Positions 48,451 to 59,467 of a stretch of DNA of 64,000 bases are shown in pieces (position 1 is the stretch's first letter; every line of letters begins with the position of its first letter). The notes beneath the pieces were generated by a model. The model did no database searches. It saw only the letters and a program-made list of their open reading frames with translations, and was not told where the DNA came from. The stretch comes from Prostheceraeus crozeri (lineage: Eukaryota; Platyhelminthes; Polycladida; Euryleptidae): positions 62,001 to 126,000 of the forward strand of contig CAJQUW010004622.1 of assembly GCA_907163375.1 (NCBI GenBank), in the 5' to 3' direction. The translations under genes and the position numbers were made by a program.

Positions 48451-50125
48451 CAGTTCTGGACAAAACTTTAGATACAGTCCGTTTCACAAAAAGTGAATCA
48501 TCCTAAAATTTGACTAAATAAAACATAAGTATGATACAGAAAGCATTTTTCATGTTATTTCATGTCCTTAATATATTTAAATGTTATTATATAATCTGAT
48601 AAGCTATGATACAGTAACGGTTCTTAAGAAGCTAATATTTTGTGGCCCTACCCTTATTGTCAATGACATTACCAATTCGTCTAGGCATTGATTCGATGAT
48701 ATCGTTGATTTTTGACTGATCTAACTTTCTACACTCTCTTTTTAACAGTGACGTAAGTTGTGATACGCCATCTGTAGGTAGCAGTGAACGACGAACGTTA
48801 CGTTTTAGAATACTCCATACATTTTCTATGGGATTCAGATCAGGAGAACGAGCTGGCCAAGATAATGTCCTAAGCCCTAATTGAGACTTGCATAAGTTGA
48901 CTCTACTACTCCTGTGACACGTAACATTATCATCCATAAATAACCAAGTTGATGGATCACCAATTTGATCTGTCATTTGGCCAATGTTCATTCGTAAAAC
49001 ATTCACATAGCGTTCAGAATTCATGGTTCCTTGCTGTATGTGAAGTTCAGAGCGGCCATTGGTCCAAATGCCAGCCCAAATCAGTAGAGTCGCACCACCT
49101 TGTACCCGGGACGATGTAAATGTCTCGGAATTTCCTGATCAGATTTTATCCATAATCTCAATCGACCATCACTATCCTTCAGACGGACTGATGCCTCATC
49201 AGACCAGACAACCCGATCCCATTGATTTCGCCAGTGACAATGACTCATTGCCCATCTGAGACGTCTTTTTGTATGCTGATCTGATAATTCGATCTGAGCT
49301 CTTACAGCTCTTGAAATTCGACTCAATAAGTCTTCTACGAATAGTGGACTTAGAAATAGACGAGTCTAGTGCAGCCATCTCAGTTAACGAGAGACTTGGA
49401 TCAACTTTAACAAATCTCAAAATTAGGCGGTCTCTATGTTTGGATGTTTTGCGTGGACGGCCAGAGCCCTCTTTACGACAGAGTCGAAAATCATCATTAT
49501 GCCATCGATGCACATTTGTGTAAGGGACATTTAGTCGCTTGCTTGTAGCTCGCAAAGAAAACCCTAGTTCTAGCAAGGCTGACACTTTGCCTTTTGTGAA
49601 TGCGATCTCGTTATTGTTCATTTGTGCTTTGTATTGTTTTCAACCGGTAAGAGATAGATTTCTAGCTGAAAGCAATCAGGAGTGCTGCCTGCTTCCAAGT
49701 CAGGAAGCTATGGAACATGAAGTCCAGTTAATCACATGTAGCAGTTACATTATTGTTGATGAATAATGGTGCTATACTGGCTCTGATTGACCGATTTTCT
49801 TTATTTTTGTTTTGCTTCATAGCTTTTGGCTTGTAGAACAACATATTACATAACAAAGGAAACAAATGTAATTTTATAAGAGTGAGGTATGATTTTGTGT
49901 AACATTGCTAAATGAAGATCAAATTATCTACTACTTTTTTATCTATAACAGGAAAACAACTCAATATTCATGCTTGAAATTTCCAACAATGATATTACTA
50001 AGCACAACTGACATATCTTCCAAATTTCAGAGAAATTCGTTCAAGTTTGGCGGAGTTAGACAAAGTTGAAGTTAAGGCGATGTTTAAGGGTGATCCATTT
50101 TTTATGAAACCATCTGTAGTTCAAT
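48451..50125 (-). mobile_element. Tc1-family transposon, broken
   Basis: The left terminus cagttctggacaaaacttta follows a TA at 48449-48450 and contains cagtccgtttcacaaaaagt, gaatcatcct. The inverted counterpart is seen at about 50087-50120 (gggtgatccattttttatga, aaccatctgtag). The outermost right end is too decayed to place, so the limit is approximate. The transposase remnant lies between on the minus strand (48632-49621). Confidence 0.85.
48632..49621 (-). pseudogene. Tc1-type DD34E transposase, frame-disrupted
   Basis: On the minus strand, 49621-49199 encodes MNNNEIAFTKGKVSALLELG, a helix-turn-helix with NVHRW, and the GRPRK hinge. 49326-49081 encodes the first catalytic box (VVWSDEASVRL). 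49024-48632 encodes WLFMDDNVTCHRS and ARSPDLNPIENVWSILKR. The second Asp of MDDN and the Glu of PIENVW are separated by 34 residues, the DD34E spacing of Tc1. The three segments use two alternating frames, so at least two frame changes and a gap between 49081 and 49024 break the gene. Confidence 0.92.
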
Positions 50126-52493
50126 CATTCATTCGATGTTTTTAGTAAATGAAGGAGAATGCGTGCGCATTTACCAAAGTGATTCTCGATGATCATGATG
50201 CTATCAGTAACCAAAAGATTCCTGAGTTAATGAAGCAGTCCTCAAACTAGCGTGTTGGCTTCTGATAAGTGTTCTTGTTCTTTATTCCACTTTATACCTG
50301 CATCTCCTCAAAAGTTGTTAAAGCCTTATGGCTACCAACCTCATTCACTAGCAACATGCGCTTTCCTTGAGACAGGCTGTGGTCTCTTCGAACGATTATA
50401 TTCTGGTAGAGGCAGTTCTGCAGGTGAGTGCTTTAGTGGCTTTGCCAAAGCTTATTCAGATGAATATTCAGACCAGTCGCGTGCAATCATGATACATTAA
50501 ATTGATAAATTTCTTTGTTCGCACGTCATACATCTGAAATCAATCTCTCGAAGACTCTTTCATTGCACATTACTGATAGATTGCGCATTACGATGATATA
50601 ACACTTGGAACTGTGTACCACTTCATTTGTGAATGTACATTGTACAATGATATCAAGTTGCACTTCAGACCATTCTTTGTAGATATCTCGAAGCAAGATT
50701 TCTATGTAATGCTAGAAACTTTGGAAATTGGCGAAAAATTTTGGCATTAACCTAGTACATAAACAGTGCAAATGACATCAGAACAAATAAATTGCGTCAG
50801 CGACCAATGACATCGTGATTAGTATTCAGATGTACTAAAGGTTCTGATTGCGCAACATAGCGCTCAATGCGAATTAGAGAGACGAACAGCAAACCGAGGT
50901 CCGGAACGTATCTGACAACTTCAGTTTCTCATCAATCGATCCTATTACAGGTAAGATGATGCGAATTGCTGAACTTTTTTAATGATCACGATATGATATT
51001 GCTTCATATATGCATGTGACCTCTTAATAAGTAGGACTTAATAATTAGGCGAGAAGACTGCTGGCGTGCGTTATTAATTTTGGATACATATACTGATCTG
51101 CTTTGATATGCCGTTTTTATCAACCCTTCACATTTTTCATTGCAAAAGTATGATGGTGCATGACTTTTACTGATGTTATCTTGACTTGCTTAAACATATT
51201 GAATATGAATGAAAATGTCCTCTCAATAAGAGAGCCAGTCAGTATCAAAACGTTTATAGTAAGCGCTTGCCTGATAACTGCATCACAACAGGTTCAACTG
51301 CATCGAATTACAAACTACTTCTGCTTGATTACGATGAAAGGTTTCATATTTTATGTACGATTAATCATCATATTCAATTCAAGCTGCATGAACCTGCTTC
51401 AACTAAAACGTAAAATCAGATGCATCTCTGGCGATCCTGTGGTTCACTTGATCCATACGGGAAACTTTTGCATAACATTTTCTCTAAATTCTTTATTGAT
51501 TTCTCAGGATTGAGTATTTTGGAAAAATTCCTTCATAGTTTGACAATTTTAACGTCCATGAAATGAACATAGAGGGAGGCATGATCTACTACTGGAAGCA
51601 GTAGAGGAGCTGCTATTCCCTGGGATTGAGCTGTTGAAATAGTTTCAGAGTGAAATAATGCTTTTATGCTCAAGAATGACGGAATGAACTCTTCTTCGCT
51701 ATTTCCTGGCAACAAATATTAATCGAATTAACATTATAACTGTACTAATTGTGACTAATCTCTTATAATTAAGGAACTACAAATTTCTGTCCGTCTTGAA
51801 CAAAATCGAAAGGCTGAGTAAATTGTGTCTTATTATTTACATTACGTAATTTCGCAGACTATTGTCACATAGCTGAGCAGTGGAAATGTCAAAATATTGC
51901 TAAAAGTGCATTCATTTGTAGGACTAAATGATACAAAGATAATTATGTATTGATGGAATGATTTTCTCGTTTGCTATTTAGCTAGAAAATTAATTGATAA
52001 AGCACTTGGCCAATTACACTCAGGAGGTCAAAATTATGTAATTGTTGTTGTCATTTTATCGCTATCTGAGAAGCGAAGTGTCTCCCGATGCTTCAGGCTT
52101 GCTTCCTATGAAGAACTTTTTGCTCTTTTTCGAATATTTATGTATTTGTCAGCTTGATCCTTTTAGTGGTCAACCATTGTGACTCAGTTTTGGGGTAGAC
52201 ACACAAATTCTGTAGAATTCAGCAGTGACGTATTATAATATTAGATGCAAGCTGCATTTATCAATATTATAGCCATCAGCAAATGCATCACATAGGACGC
52301 CTATCCAAGCAACCCAACTAAAAACGCATTTGAATCTCAATTCAATGAAAATTGAGCAATCCGTTGAACAAGGACGTTTCATATCAATATTATTCCACCG
52401 GTAAAGATGGTGGCATGTAATTTGATATGTATCGTATTTATGCTGCAACCTAGATAATCATCGTTGTTCTCTTTTTCATGTCGATATAATCAA
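50126..52493. other. Intronic sequence, no recognised feature
   Basis: About 2.4 kb of intronic DNA. Open frames at 50252-50500 and 51160-51513 on the plus strand have no recognisable domain and ordinary AT-rich composition. Confidence 0.4.
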
Positions 52494-53185
52494 CAGGGAG
52501 TAGAACGCTTGGCTTCAAAATCCGCGGAAATCCCAAATACCCACTTTTTCATACTACTTATATTCATCGATATTTTATTATCTGATTTTGGCTACGCAAT
52601 TTTCTGAACAGGACGAGTTCCTCAATAGAGAAAAATCAAAATTCAAATACGATTTTCAATCTCTAAACTTTAAGAACACATTCACAAACAATTAACAATA
52701 ATGCAGAAGTTTCTATACAAGCGTGTCAGCGAAAACATTTCAGATGCATGTAGAAGAGAAGCAGTTTGTATTGTTCACTGACATTTCTAATCTGAGCTAG
52801 GATTTTTTCATATAATTTGACATTTTCGGAATTTTACACATTTTGCTGTTGAAACTTTTGTAAGTTGCCTAAAACAACTTACAGTCGCAAAAATCCAAAT
52901 AATAGAAAAAATTATCTGAAACTGTGAAATCTATGTATGAAAAAACTAATAGACACATTTTTCATAAAAGGAAAAGTGAGACTTAACTAACTCATTCTCA
53001 CATGAGGTAATCTATACACTATATGAATTACGAGTATATGCTTGTAAAACGGAAAGTTCTTTATTGACGTCTAATAATTAATAACGTCCCCTATTTTTTC
53101 CATATTTGCACGAAATACGAGAATGACTATTTCCATCACCGAATCCGGGGAAATCCGCCGATCCGCGGAACCGTTCTACTCCCTG
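52494..53185. mobile_element. TIR element with CAGGGAGTAGAACG ends
   Basis: A 692-bp segment starting cagggagtagaacgcttggc and ending ccgttctactccctg, 14-bp perfect inverted termini with further similarity (ccgcggaaatccc on both sides). The same six bases, aatcaa, precede and follow it (52488-52493, 53186-53191), which may be the target duplication. The CAGGG start resembles hAT, but 6 bp is short for hAT. No transposase frame was found. Confidence 0.75.
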
Positions 53186-53318
53186 AATCAACCTTCGCTA
53201 TTTTCTATCGTGATTACTAGTGTCAACTTTGTGCTGATAAATGGTCATACAGATGTGAAGCAGACAACAAATAACAAAATTCACTATAATACTGCCCAAT
53301 TCTATATACCGTAAAACC

Positions 53319-54017
53319 TCTATTTGAACGACACTTTGATGAATTCATCTCCTACATCAATTACATGACTGAAATAATCTTCTGCAAAACGTGTAAAACA
53401 GGAAAATAGTTTGTAGAATGCTATGGAGCTATTTTTAGAGGCTGGGAAGTCCCATTCAATGGAGTTGCATCGTATTTATGCAATATCGTATATGATCATC
53501 AAGTCATTCAAAGGATGCGGACTGACCAACGCTCTCGACGGCTCGGAGGATTGCCAGATCCATTGTTTTAAGCCAGACTCGGACGGTCCAATTCAGATTA
53601 GTTTGCAATTTCTCCGGCAAGCCCGAGCCAATGCTGGTGTCGAACGTGGAATCAATCATAACTTTGACGATAGTGCGGAAGGTGATGCGAATGACGAGGA
53701 CAGCTACAACAGCGACGTGTCACTTGATTTTCACTAGTGAATTTGTGATTTCTAACCAGTGATTACCGGTAACCTGTGTTTGTTAACTTTTGTCAAATAG
53801 ATGTATGCAGAGTTCTTATGTTGCATGTTTTCGCTTTTCATCTATAAAATTTACAGATTTAAGATTAAAATTACTGAAAATTTCATCTCTAAATTCTGAT
53901 TAGCTAGTTGAAAAATAGAACGGCACCCTCTAATTGAACGGCACCTCTAATTAAACGGCAGTGCAGGGAAAGGTTTGAAAAATAGAGCGGCATGCCGTTC
54001 AAATAGAGGTTTTACGG
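53319..54017 (+). mobile_element. Tigger/pogo-type transposon, internally deleted
   Basis: A 699-bp element with ends ccgtaaaacctctatttgaa and its inverse ttcaaatagaggttttacgg, flanked by TA at 53317-53318 and 54018-54019. It retains only the last part of a transposase gene (53423-53737). Subterminal copies of the end motif (ctctaattgaacggcacctc) occur near 53928-53960. Confidence 0.88.
53423..53737 (+). pseudogene. C-terminal remnant of Tigger/pogo transposase
   Basis: A 104-codon frame containing ISYMIIKSFKGCGLTNALDG and SEDCQIHCFKP, then an acidic Asp/Glu-rich end. The pattern S-F-K-x-C-G-[IL]-x-x-A-L-D-G-S-E-D is the conserved tail of Tigger-type transposases, as I recall the family. The catalytic DDE core and DNA-binding domain are missing, so this is a remnant. 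Confidence 0.8.
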
Positions 54018-54019
54018 TA

Positions 54020-54441
54020 GTTTGCCTTTTAGCTCTTCTATGTCATCACCATATTGTTATCATTCAGAAAATCATATTATTTTTGGATGACCTGTATACC
54101 ATGTCTACATACTGAAGTTGCGCTTCTTTACTACTAAGAGAGGATTAGTATGACCAGTGAGAACAAAAACAACTGAAAATATTCATTCCTTGTTGTTGTT
54201 CTGCATTGAATGCAAGTTGAACGTCGGAACATTAAATATTTGCGAAACCAAATCAAACATGACACTTCATTGATCTGTATTTTTGACATTTTCTGTGTAG
54301 AATGCGACAAATCTGGTGATTGAGAATACTCTTAAACACACAATCTGTTCACGCCGTAATTTTAAGACTGCGTTACGATCAATTTCGATAACTGTGAGGA
54401 TGTTAACGTGAATCTTCGCGATGCAAATATTGATATTGTAC
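54020..54441. other. Intronic sequence below exon b
   Basis: No feature recognised between the Tigger element and the donor of exon b. The extension of the exon frame to 54362 lies beyond the proposed donor. Confidence 0.45.
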
Positions 54442-54682
54442 CTGGAGACATTGAACGACTTGTCCGTCCTCGAGTATCTGAGCTCATCATGTTGAGATCT
54501 GTGCCATCAACATCTTGTCCGCCCCTCCCTGACCTTTCGATGGTACCGACGGTGGGCGGGCCAGAAAATGTGACGAAACCTGGATGAGGATGCGAGCCTC
54601 CATTCGATAACTCCAATTGACGATATAACCGATGCCATCGCAGTCGTGAGACCCATGTCTCGAAAAGAGACACGTCGTTGAT
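54442..54682 (-). CDS. ORP3/6/7-like gene, exon b: end of PH domain and linker
   Basis: This 241-bp exon encodes INDVSLFETWVSRLRWHRLY followed by a Ser/Gly-rich linker ending RSMSP. The opening matches the C-terminal PH helix of ORP3 (F-x-x-W-V-S-K-L-R-x-H-R-x-Y-R-Q), the strongest family signature in this exon. Seen in the sequence: acceptor gtag before 54682, donor CCAG|GTACAA at 54442, entry in phase 0 and exit after one base. The exon joins in frame to 57952-58065 upstream and to 32926-33063 downstream, where G plus AT gives an Asp codon. The intron to the next recognised exon is about 21.4 kb and full of transposons. The linker itself has no recognisable domain. Confidence 0.85.
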
Positions 54683-54960
54683 CTACAAGGGGATGAAGAA
54701 TGTGTATTGGGAACGATTCGGAATCAATGGTTCGTGATGTGTTTATAAGGACAACACTGTGCATTGGTGGCTATGAGTGGATCTCAGAAGTCAGTGAAAG
54801 TGTTGTAAATCACAGAATATCAATTTATTCACGTATGTACATGATATTTCAAGCAAATGGATAATTCGAGTTATAAAGCTTGACAAATGAGTGAATATGC
54901 CTTGGCGCGTCATATATTTTTTAAACTAATGCTTTGGGAAAGCCAGGTGCGGTGATCGAA
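54683..54960. other. Intronic sequence upstream of exon b
   Basis: Polypyrimidine-rich acceptor side of exon b followed by plain intronic DNA. Confidence 0.4.
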
Positions 54961-54971
54961 TGTACAAATAT

Positions 54972-55500
54972 ATATTGCGACCTTATATTGAAGGTGATCA
55001 TCAGGTTCTGAATCATTTTATGTACATTATACAGAAAATCAATTTCAAAATTCTGATGGAAAAACATAGTAAGCTTATCATACATGTAGATAGTCAAGGG
55101 GAATGTGATATGAAACTTTGCATGCGTTTTAAAGAACATTTAACAAACAAAAACTCATCAGCAAACTAGCACAGAGAAACATGTAGTGCCAACGCCGATA
55201 AATACAACATCGATATCATTGACCTTGACCTTGATGAGACGAATTTACGGTTACGAGAAGACATCCAAATAGAAAATTGCAATCCACAAATCAACTCAAA
55301 AGCAGAAGTTAAAGAATTGGAAGACTTTTTACATCCATGATTTGTATGAATTTTTCTTATAACACATTCTTTACCATGTTTTTAATTCTGTGCTTACCAC
55401 AAACTGTCCCACTTCTATGCAATATTGCATATCCCATTCCCCTTGGCTTGACTATCTACATCAATGATCGGTAATGATAAAATGATATCATCAAAAATTT
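54972..55500 (+). repeat. Dispersed repeat R1, interrupted copy
   Basis: 54972-55091 (tgaaggtgatcatcaggttc, tgaatcattttatgtaca, cagaaaatcaatttc) and 55466-55500 (caatgatcggtaatgat) match the two halves of the inverted repeat copy at 57100-57245. Between them lies about 374 bp carrying a Penelope-like fragment and bounded by inverted agtcaagg/ccttgact motifs. The repeat itself has no known identity. Confidence 0.7.
55085..55465 (+). mobile_element. Penelope-like fragment (GIY-YIG region) within repeat R1
   Basis: Plus-strand frames encode HVDSQGECDMKLCMRFKEHL and then KYNIDIIDLDLDETNLRLRE, DIQIENCNPQINSKAEVKEL. The [KR]-[LT]-x-x-R-F-K-E-H-L and [EK]-x-I-x-I-E-x-x-x-P-Q-[IL]-N patterns are those of the GIY-YIG endonuclease end of Penelope-like retroelements. 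The edges are an inverted repeat: gtagatagtcaaggggaatg against cattccccttggcttgacta. It is a short, broken fragment. Confidence 0.65.
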
Positions 55501-55522
55501 TTGTTCCATTATATTTTCCACT

Positions 55523-55722
55523 GTGGTGTCCGTGGCACGGTGGTTACGTACTTGGACTAGCGATCTCATGGTCCAGAGGTCGAACCCGGAAAGTGTCATT
55601 GGAAGTCGGCAGGAAGGGCATCCGGACTACAAAGCACCACAACGCTCCAAACAAAGTCTGACTTAAGTCAGCACCGTCCAAGGCCCCAGTAGGGGTAAAA
55701 AGTGACGTAAAATCCGTAAAAA
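55523..55722 (+). repeat. tRNA-derived SINE (family S1)
   Basis: Complete S1 copy: tggtgtccgtggcacggtgg, acttggactagcgatct, B-box region gaggtcgaacccggaaagtg, gtcggcaggaagggcatccg, cacaacgctccaaac, aaagtctgacttaagtcagc, accgtccaaggccccag and agtgacgtaaaatccg, ending close to an A run. Confidence 0.82.
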
Positions 55723-56068
55723 AATCATAGATTCTTCGCATTTTGTATTGAAGCAAATTTAGTCTCCTTCGTTTGTTCTACCCATGTCCTTCCCCACTGG
55801 TTGATTCATGTAGAGAAAAGCAACAGGCTATTGTCTGTCAGTCTGTCTATCACACAGATTGTCAAACAATGCAGGACTGCAGGTGCGCTAAGAAGCTAAT
55901 ATCTAAATAAATAATGATAATCTAAATATTTTTTCTTTGTACTTAAGATACTGTTGGCCTAACCAACTGCATATTGTAGGCATATTTGTAATTGGAGTGT
56001 ATAGAGCTTACATTAAAATTTGCGATGTCTAATGTATAGGCCATAGGCCCTACCTAAGTTCTGATATA
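55723..56068. other. Intronic sequence, no recognised feature
   Basis: No feature seen between the SINE and the mariner-type element. Confidence 0.4.
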
Positions 56069-56845
56069 TAGGATGTTCAGCTAAGGACGCCGGATTTAAT
56101 TTAATTGTCATAAACACAATACTAAAGATATCTTATAAATTTAACGTCTAGAATATCTGCAACAATATGCCATTTCATTATCCACTGTGACTTTTTCATG
56201 AATTCGATGCTGAAAGTGGCATTGAGCGAGTTTTACTCATGATGGTAATAAAGCACTTGGCGCAGTCATGATACTTGCCATTTGTGTCATTGTGATTACA
56301 TTGGAAGCAAGCATGTATTCAACTGATCAAAGAATCCAGATTGTCAAAATGCACTACAAGCATGGGGAATGTTTTGCAGTTACAACTCGCAAGCTGAGGA
56401 GTCTGTTCGATGCCCCGATCGATTGATCTCCAGCAATGGCGATTACAGGTGGCCACCAAGATCTTGCGATTTGTCTCCACTTGACTTTTTCCTATGGGGT
56501 TTTGTGAAATCACGGGCATATGAGAGCAAACCCAACACTATTGCTCAATTGAAAAATGAAATCCGAAGTGTGATAAGTGGAATCACACAAAACTTGTGTC
56601 AAAGAGTAATCGAACATTTCCTTCAAAGAATACGTGTTTGTATTGACTGCCGAGGTGGTCATTTGAAAGATATTGTTTTTCATAACTAAATTTTTTTTAC
56701 TACAAATTGTTTTCCTTTTAAAGCGATTGTGCATACTGAAATGGCATAGTGTTGTAGATACTTTAGTCATTGAATTAATGAGATATCATCAATACTGTGG
56801 AAATAGCAACTAAATAAAATCCGGCGTTCTTAGCTGAACACCCTG
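56069..56845 (+). mobile_element. mariner-like (IS630-Tc1-mariner) element, internally deleted
   Basis: A 777-bp element with ends taggatgttcagctaaggac, gccggattt and the inverse aaatccggcgttcttagctg, aacaccctg. It is flanked by TA at 56067-56068 and 56846-56847. It keeps the start and end of a transposase but lacks most of the middle, so it is about half or less of the expected autonomous length. Confidence 0.88.
56312..56689 (+). pseudogene. Remnant mariner-type transposase (DUF4817-like start, DDE end)
   Basis: The first piece, from atgtattcaactgatcaaag (56312), encodes MYSTDQRIQIVKMHYKHGEC, FAVTTRKLRSLFDAP, like the DUF4817 helix-turn-helix start. The second piece, in another frame, encodes RWPPRSCDLSPLDFFLWGFV, KSRAYESKPNTIAQLKNEIR and ends HLKDIVFHN. 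WPPRSCDLSPLDFFLWG is the last catalytic box region of this transposase group. The central DDE region is deleted and the frames do not join. Confidence 0.82.
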
Positions 56846-57099
56846 TACATACAAGAAGCTTTGCATAACTAAACTGCTTTCTTCAGTCTTCCATTATTTG
56901 AAATATATCGATGCTGCATGCAATCTAATTCTAATTTCATTGCTAAGAAGCAGCAAAAGTAGCATGGTATCAGTCTAGATCGAAAACTTCGTGTGACTAG
57001 ATCTATTTATGGTGTAGGCCTACGGATATTTCACTAAAAATGGCATATTTTCATTATAAAAATAAGATGATATAAAATGAAATCATTTTATAAAATTCG

Positions 57100-57245
57100 T
57101 AAAATGATATCATTGCCGATCATAGATCTGCATGTATATAAAGCCCACAAAGCGTTCGATAAAAACTCAGAAATTGATTTTCTGTATTATATACCTAAAA
57201 TGATTCAGAACTTGATGATGACCTTGGATATAAGCTCGTATTACA
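57100..57245 (-). repeat. Dispersed repeat R1, uninterrupted copy
   Basis: On the minus strand it reads catcatcaagttctgaatca, ttttaggtatataatacaga, aaatcaatttctgag, tacatgcagatctatgatcg and gcaatgatatcattttacg. It matches both halves of the repeat at 54972-55500 but without the Penelope-like insert, so it acts as an empty-site reference. Confidence 0.7.
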
Positions 57246-57951
57246 TACCTAATAATTATAGGCTAATTATAGCCTATAACTAGTTTTTCTGCTTCAAATG
57301 TTGTCGAATGGTTTTATTTTTTCTTGTTAAATTTGATTTTACATTCATGTTGTTTTTTCGAAAAAATCCTTTTATTTTTTCGTCCATGAATCTTTAATGA
57401 ATTCCTTTTTTGCCTGAAGATGGTCTGTGGATGCTGACCAAAATATTTTGTATCTAATAATAATTATATTTGTTTAATATCAGAACATTCCTGACTCTTT
57501 CCAACATAATTTCACCAATCATGAGACAATATTTAAAAATAAGCACAGCAAATGATCCAACGAAAAATGGAGATCTAAATCACCTGAGTTCATAGATATT
57601 CTTGACAAATAAAGGACAGGGATTTAATTACAGTAATGACAAAGCAATAAGAAAAATCAAGGAATCTAAAGAAAAGACAGACTTCACGAAACATCGAGGG
57701 ACTAGAAATACATCATCGTAGGTAGGCAGGTTCTTTGCTTGGTGCCAGCCAAAACTCAAAATTTTCGCAAGCGCTTTCGACATCAAATCCATTCAATCAT
57801 TAAACGCATGACCATGATGCTCGTCACACAAATTCTAGTTTTGTCTGGCTAACACCAAGAAATAGGAACTTTCATGTCTAGAAAAGACAGACTCTTTCAT
57901 ATTAGATATGGCCAATGAAATCATAGATAAGAGATTTAGATTGCAAATTAC
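57246..57951. other. Intronic sequence, no recognised feature
   Basis: AT-rich DNA up to the donor of the PH exon at 57952. No feature found. Confidence 0.4.
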
Positions 57952-58065
57952 CTTGATATGGTGTACAATTGTATCCGCGTCGATATCTATCCTTCCGCGT
58001 TTTGTTTTGTAACTCACTACAGATAAACCGACGTCAACTTGTCCATGATATCTTCCTTTTGCTAG
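57952..58065 (-). CDS. ORP3/6/7-like gene, exon a: C-terminal half of PH domain
   Basis: Most upstream exon found of an oxysterol-binding-protein-related protein (ORP3/6/7 class), a family of lipid-transfer proteins at ER-plasma membrane contacts. It encodes 38 residues, including LAKGRYHGQVDVGLSVVS and ending IDIDADTIVHHIK. From memory of the family this aligns with the ORP3 PH-domain stretch (K-G-K-x-H-G-x-I-D-V-G-L-S-V-M-S ... H-L-K). Seen in the sequence: an acceptor ending gtag at 58066, and a GTAATT donor just below 57952, so the exon starts and ends in phase 0. A second AG four bases into the exon is an alternative acceptor. The first half of the PH domain (the W-K-R-F/Y-F-V-L region) was not found between here and 64000 and probably lies outside the window. 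Confidence 0.85.
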
Positions 58066-58562
58066 CTACAAATACATACACATTAATGTAACAATCATAA
58101 CATAACCTTTGAAAAATTCATGAGAATTTGTCAAGATGAATGATGGAAAATAAAAATCTAGACATCATGCAAAATGGCAACACACATGAAAAAATACTGT
58201 CTTAATCTTGGCAAGTCATACCACAGCTGTTTCATCACATTTTGCACCTAATGTACATGCATAATAAAAGAATGCAACAAAGAACACAGCATTCATGTAG
58301 AAGGAAGAAATAATTGTGAAATAACGCCTTCGCTTTTGCAGTCCTTGAATTGAATTTTAGCACATAGCCACATTTTCATAAAAAGTAAATTACATTCACT
58401 GCTTATCATGTGATTTCAACCTATCAACCATAGTCATCTTTCATATAGTTCCTGACGGTAAAGAATCGACTCATTTTTCAAATGATGAATTGACATGTAT
58501 ATGTGAAGAATACATTACGTAATCTCAGGAGTGAATTATCAGAATTCGAGGAATGTATTGAC
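58066..58562. other. Intronic sequence upstream of PH exon
   Basis: The region was searched on the minus strand for the first half of the PH domain. Nothing convincing was found. Confidence 0.4.
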
Positions 58563-58606
58563 CACAGAATTAGACAGATCGTCTCTTCTTCTGTTTGACT
58601 AGATAG
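58563..58606 (+). mobile_element. hAT-type element, copy E, 5' fragment only
   Basis: cacagaattagacagatcgt, ctcttcttctgtttgactag matches the first ~44 bp of copy D, then the similarity stops at agatagtgggggtgataact. No right end was found downstream, so the rest was deleted or replaced. Confidence 0.75.
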
Positions 58607-59360
58607 TGGGGGTGATAACTCTAAAACCGTGCAAATTGAGGGTAGAGGGCCAGATTTTTGCCTATATCTTAATTTTCATCTTGTTAACAATTCCTGATAT
58701 GTATCTCTTTCTGAATTTCTGCATTTACTTCTCCCTGAAATACATTACACCAATGGGATTTCGCACAGACTTTAATGACTAAAAATAATTCTAGTGTTTA
58801 AATGCGGAAGCTAGAGTGGATGTATCGTCATAGTTACGCAGTACACAAGTATTTCAAAATTTACCAGCTGAAAATAGTAGTGGCAAAAATCTATGGCAAT
58901 GGCTATGACATCGGCTGAACCGGTACAAGTTTGGTCTCCTGGCTATTACACCGGCTGATCCATTACAATATTCTTCTATCTATATTATCACGCATCGTAT
59001 TTCTCAGCTATATCAGATAACAGAATCACTCAATGTAACAAGAAAAAGGTCTTTGTATCAGAAAGTGACTAGGCTCGCCTCTTTGTCTTTCATCGCCTTA
59101 CATAGTTTTGCTTCACTTTCTAATTTTTTGAGAAATTTAGTGGTTTCTGAAAAGAGCTAAATAGATTCCTAGGCAACAAACGACTAATATAACAAAATCT
59201 CAATTTTCAAGTGCTTTATTTGCTGTTGATAATTTTATCTTTTTTTTATTTGAGGCAATCAGCATTACATGGGGCTCGCTTCATCAAATAAATTAGTGCT
59301 CTATCTCAGTATGGAAAATGTTTTGCGTTTCATAAAATAAATTTAAAGCAGTGATTTAAA
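58607..59360. other. Intronic sequence, no recognised feature
   Basis: Contains a loose duplication, ggctatgacatcggctgaac and ggctattacaccggctgatc (58908-58970). Nothing else is seen. Confidence 0.4.
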
Positions 59361-59467
59361 CAGTCGAAATTCGCAGCGCTTCACAAAACCGCATATTAAG
59401 CAGTGATTTATAAAAAGTCCCACACTGCTTAATATATGGCTTTGTGAAACGCTGTTAATTTCGACTG
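59361..59467. repeat. Hairpin with ~45-bp arms
   Basis: cagtcgaaattcgcagcgct, tcacaaaaccgcatattaag, cagtg (59361-59405) is the inverse of cactgcttaatatatggctt, tgtgaaacgctgttaattt, cgactg (59423-59467), with a few mismatches and a 17-bp loop. A partial third copy of gcagtgattta precedes the left arm near 59348. Probably a MITE or foldback. Confidence 0.75.

Noticed and set aside
51160-51513. 117-codon plus-strand open frame
   Set aside because: Hydrophobic, AT-rich composition without a recognised family or splice context; likely chance.
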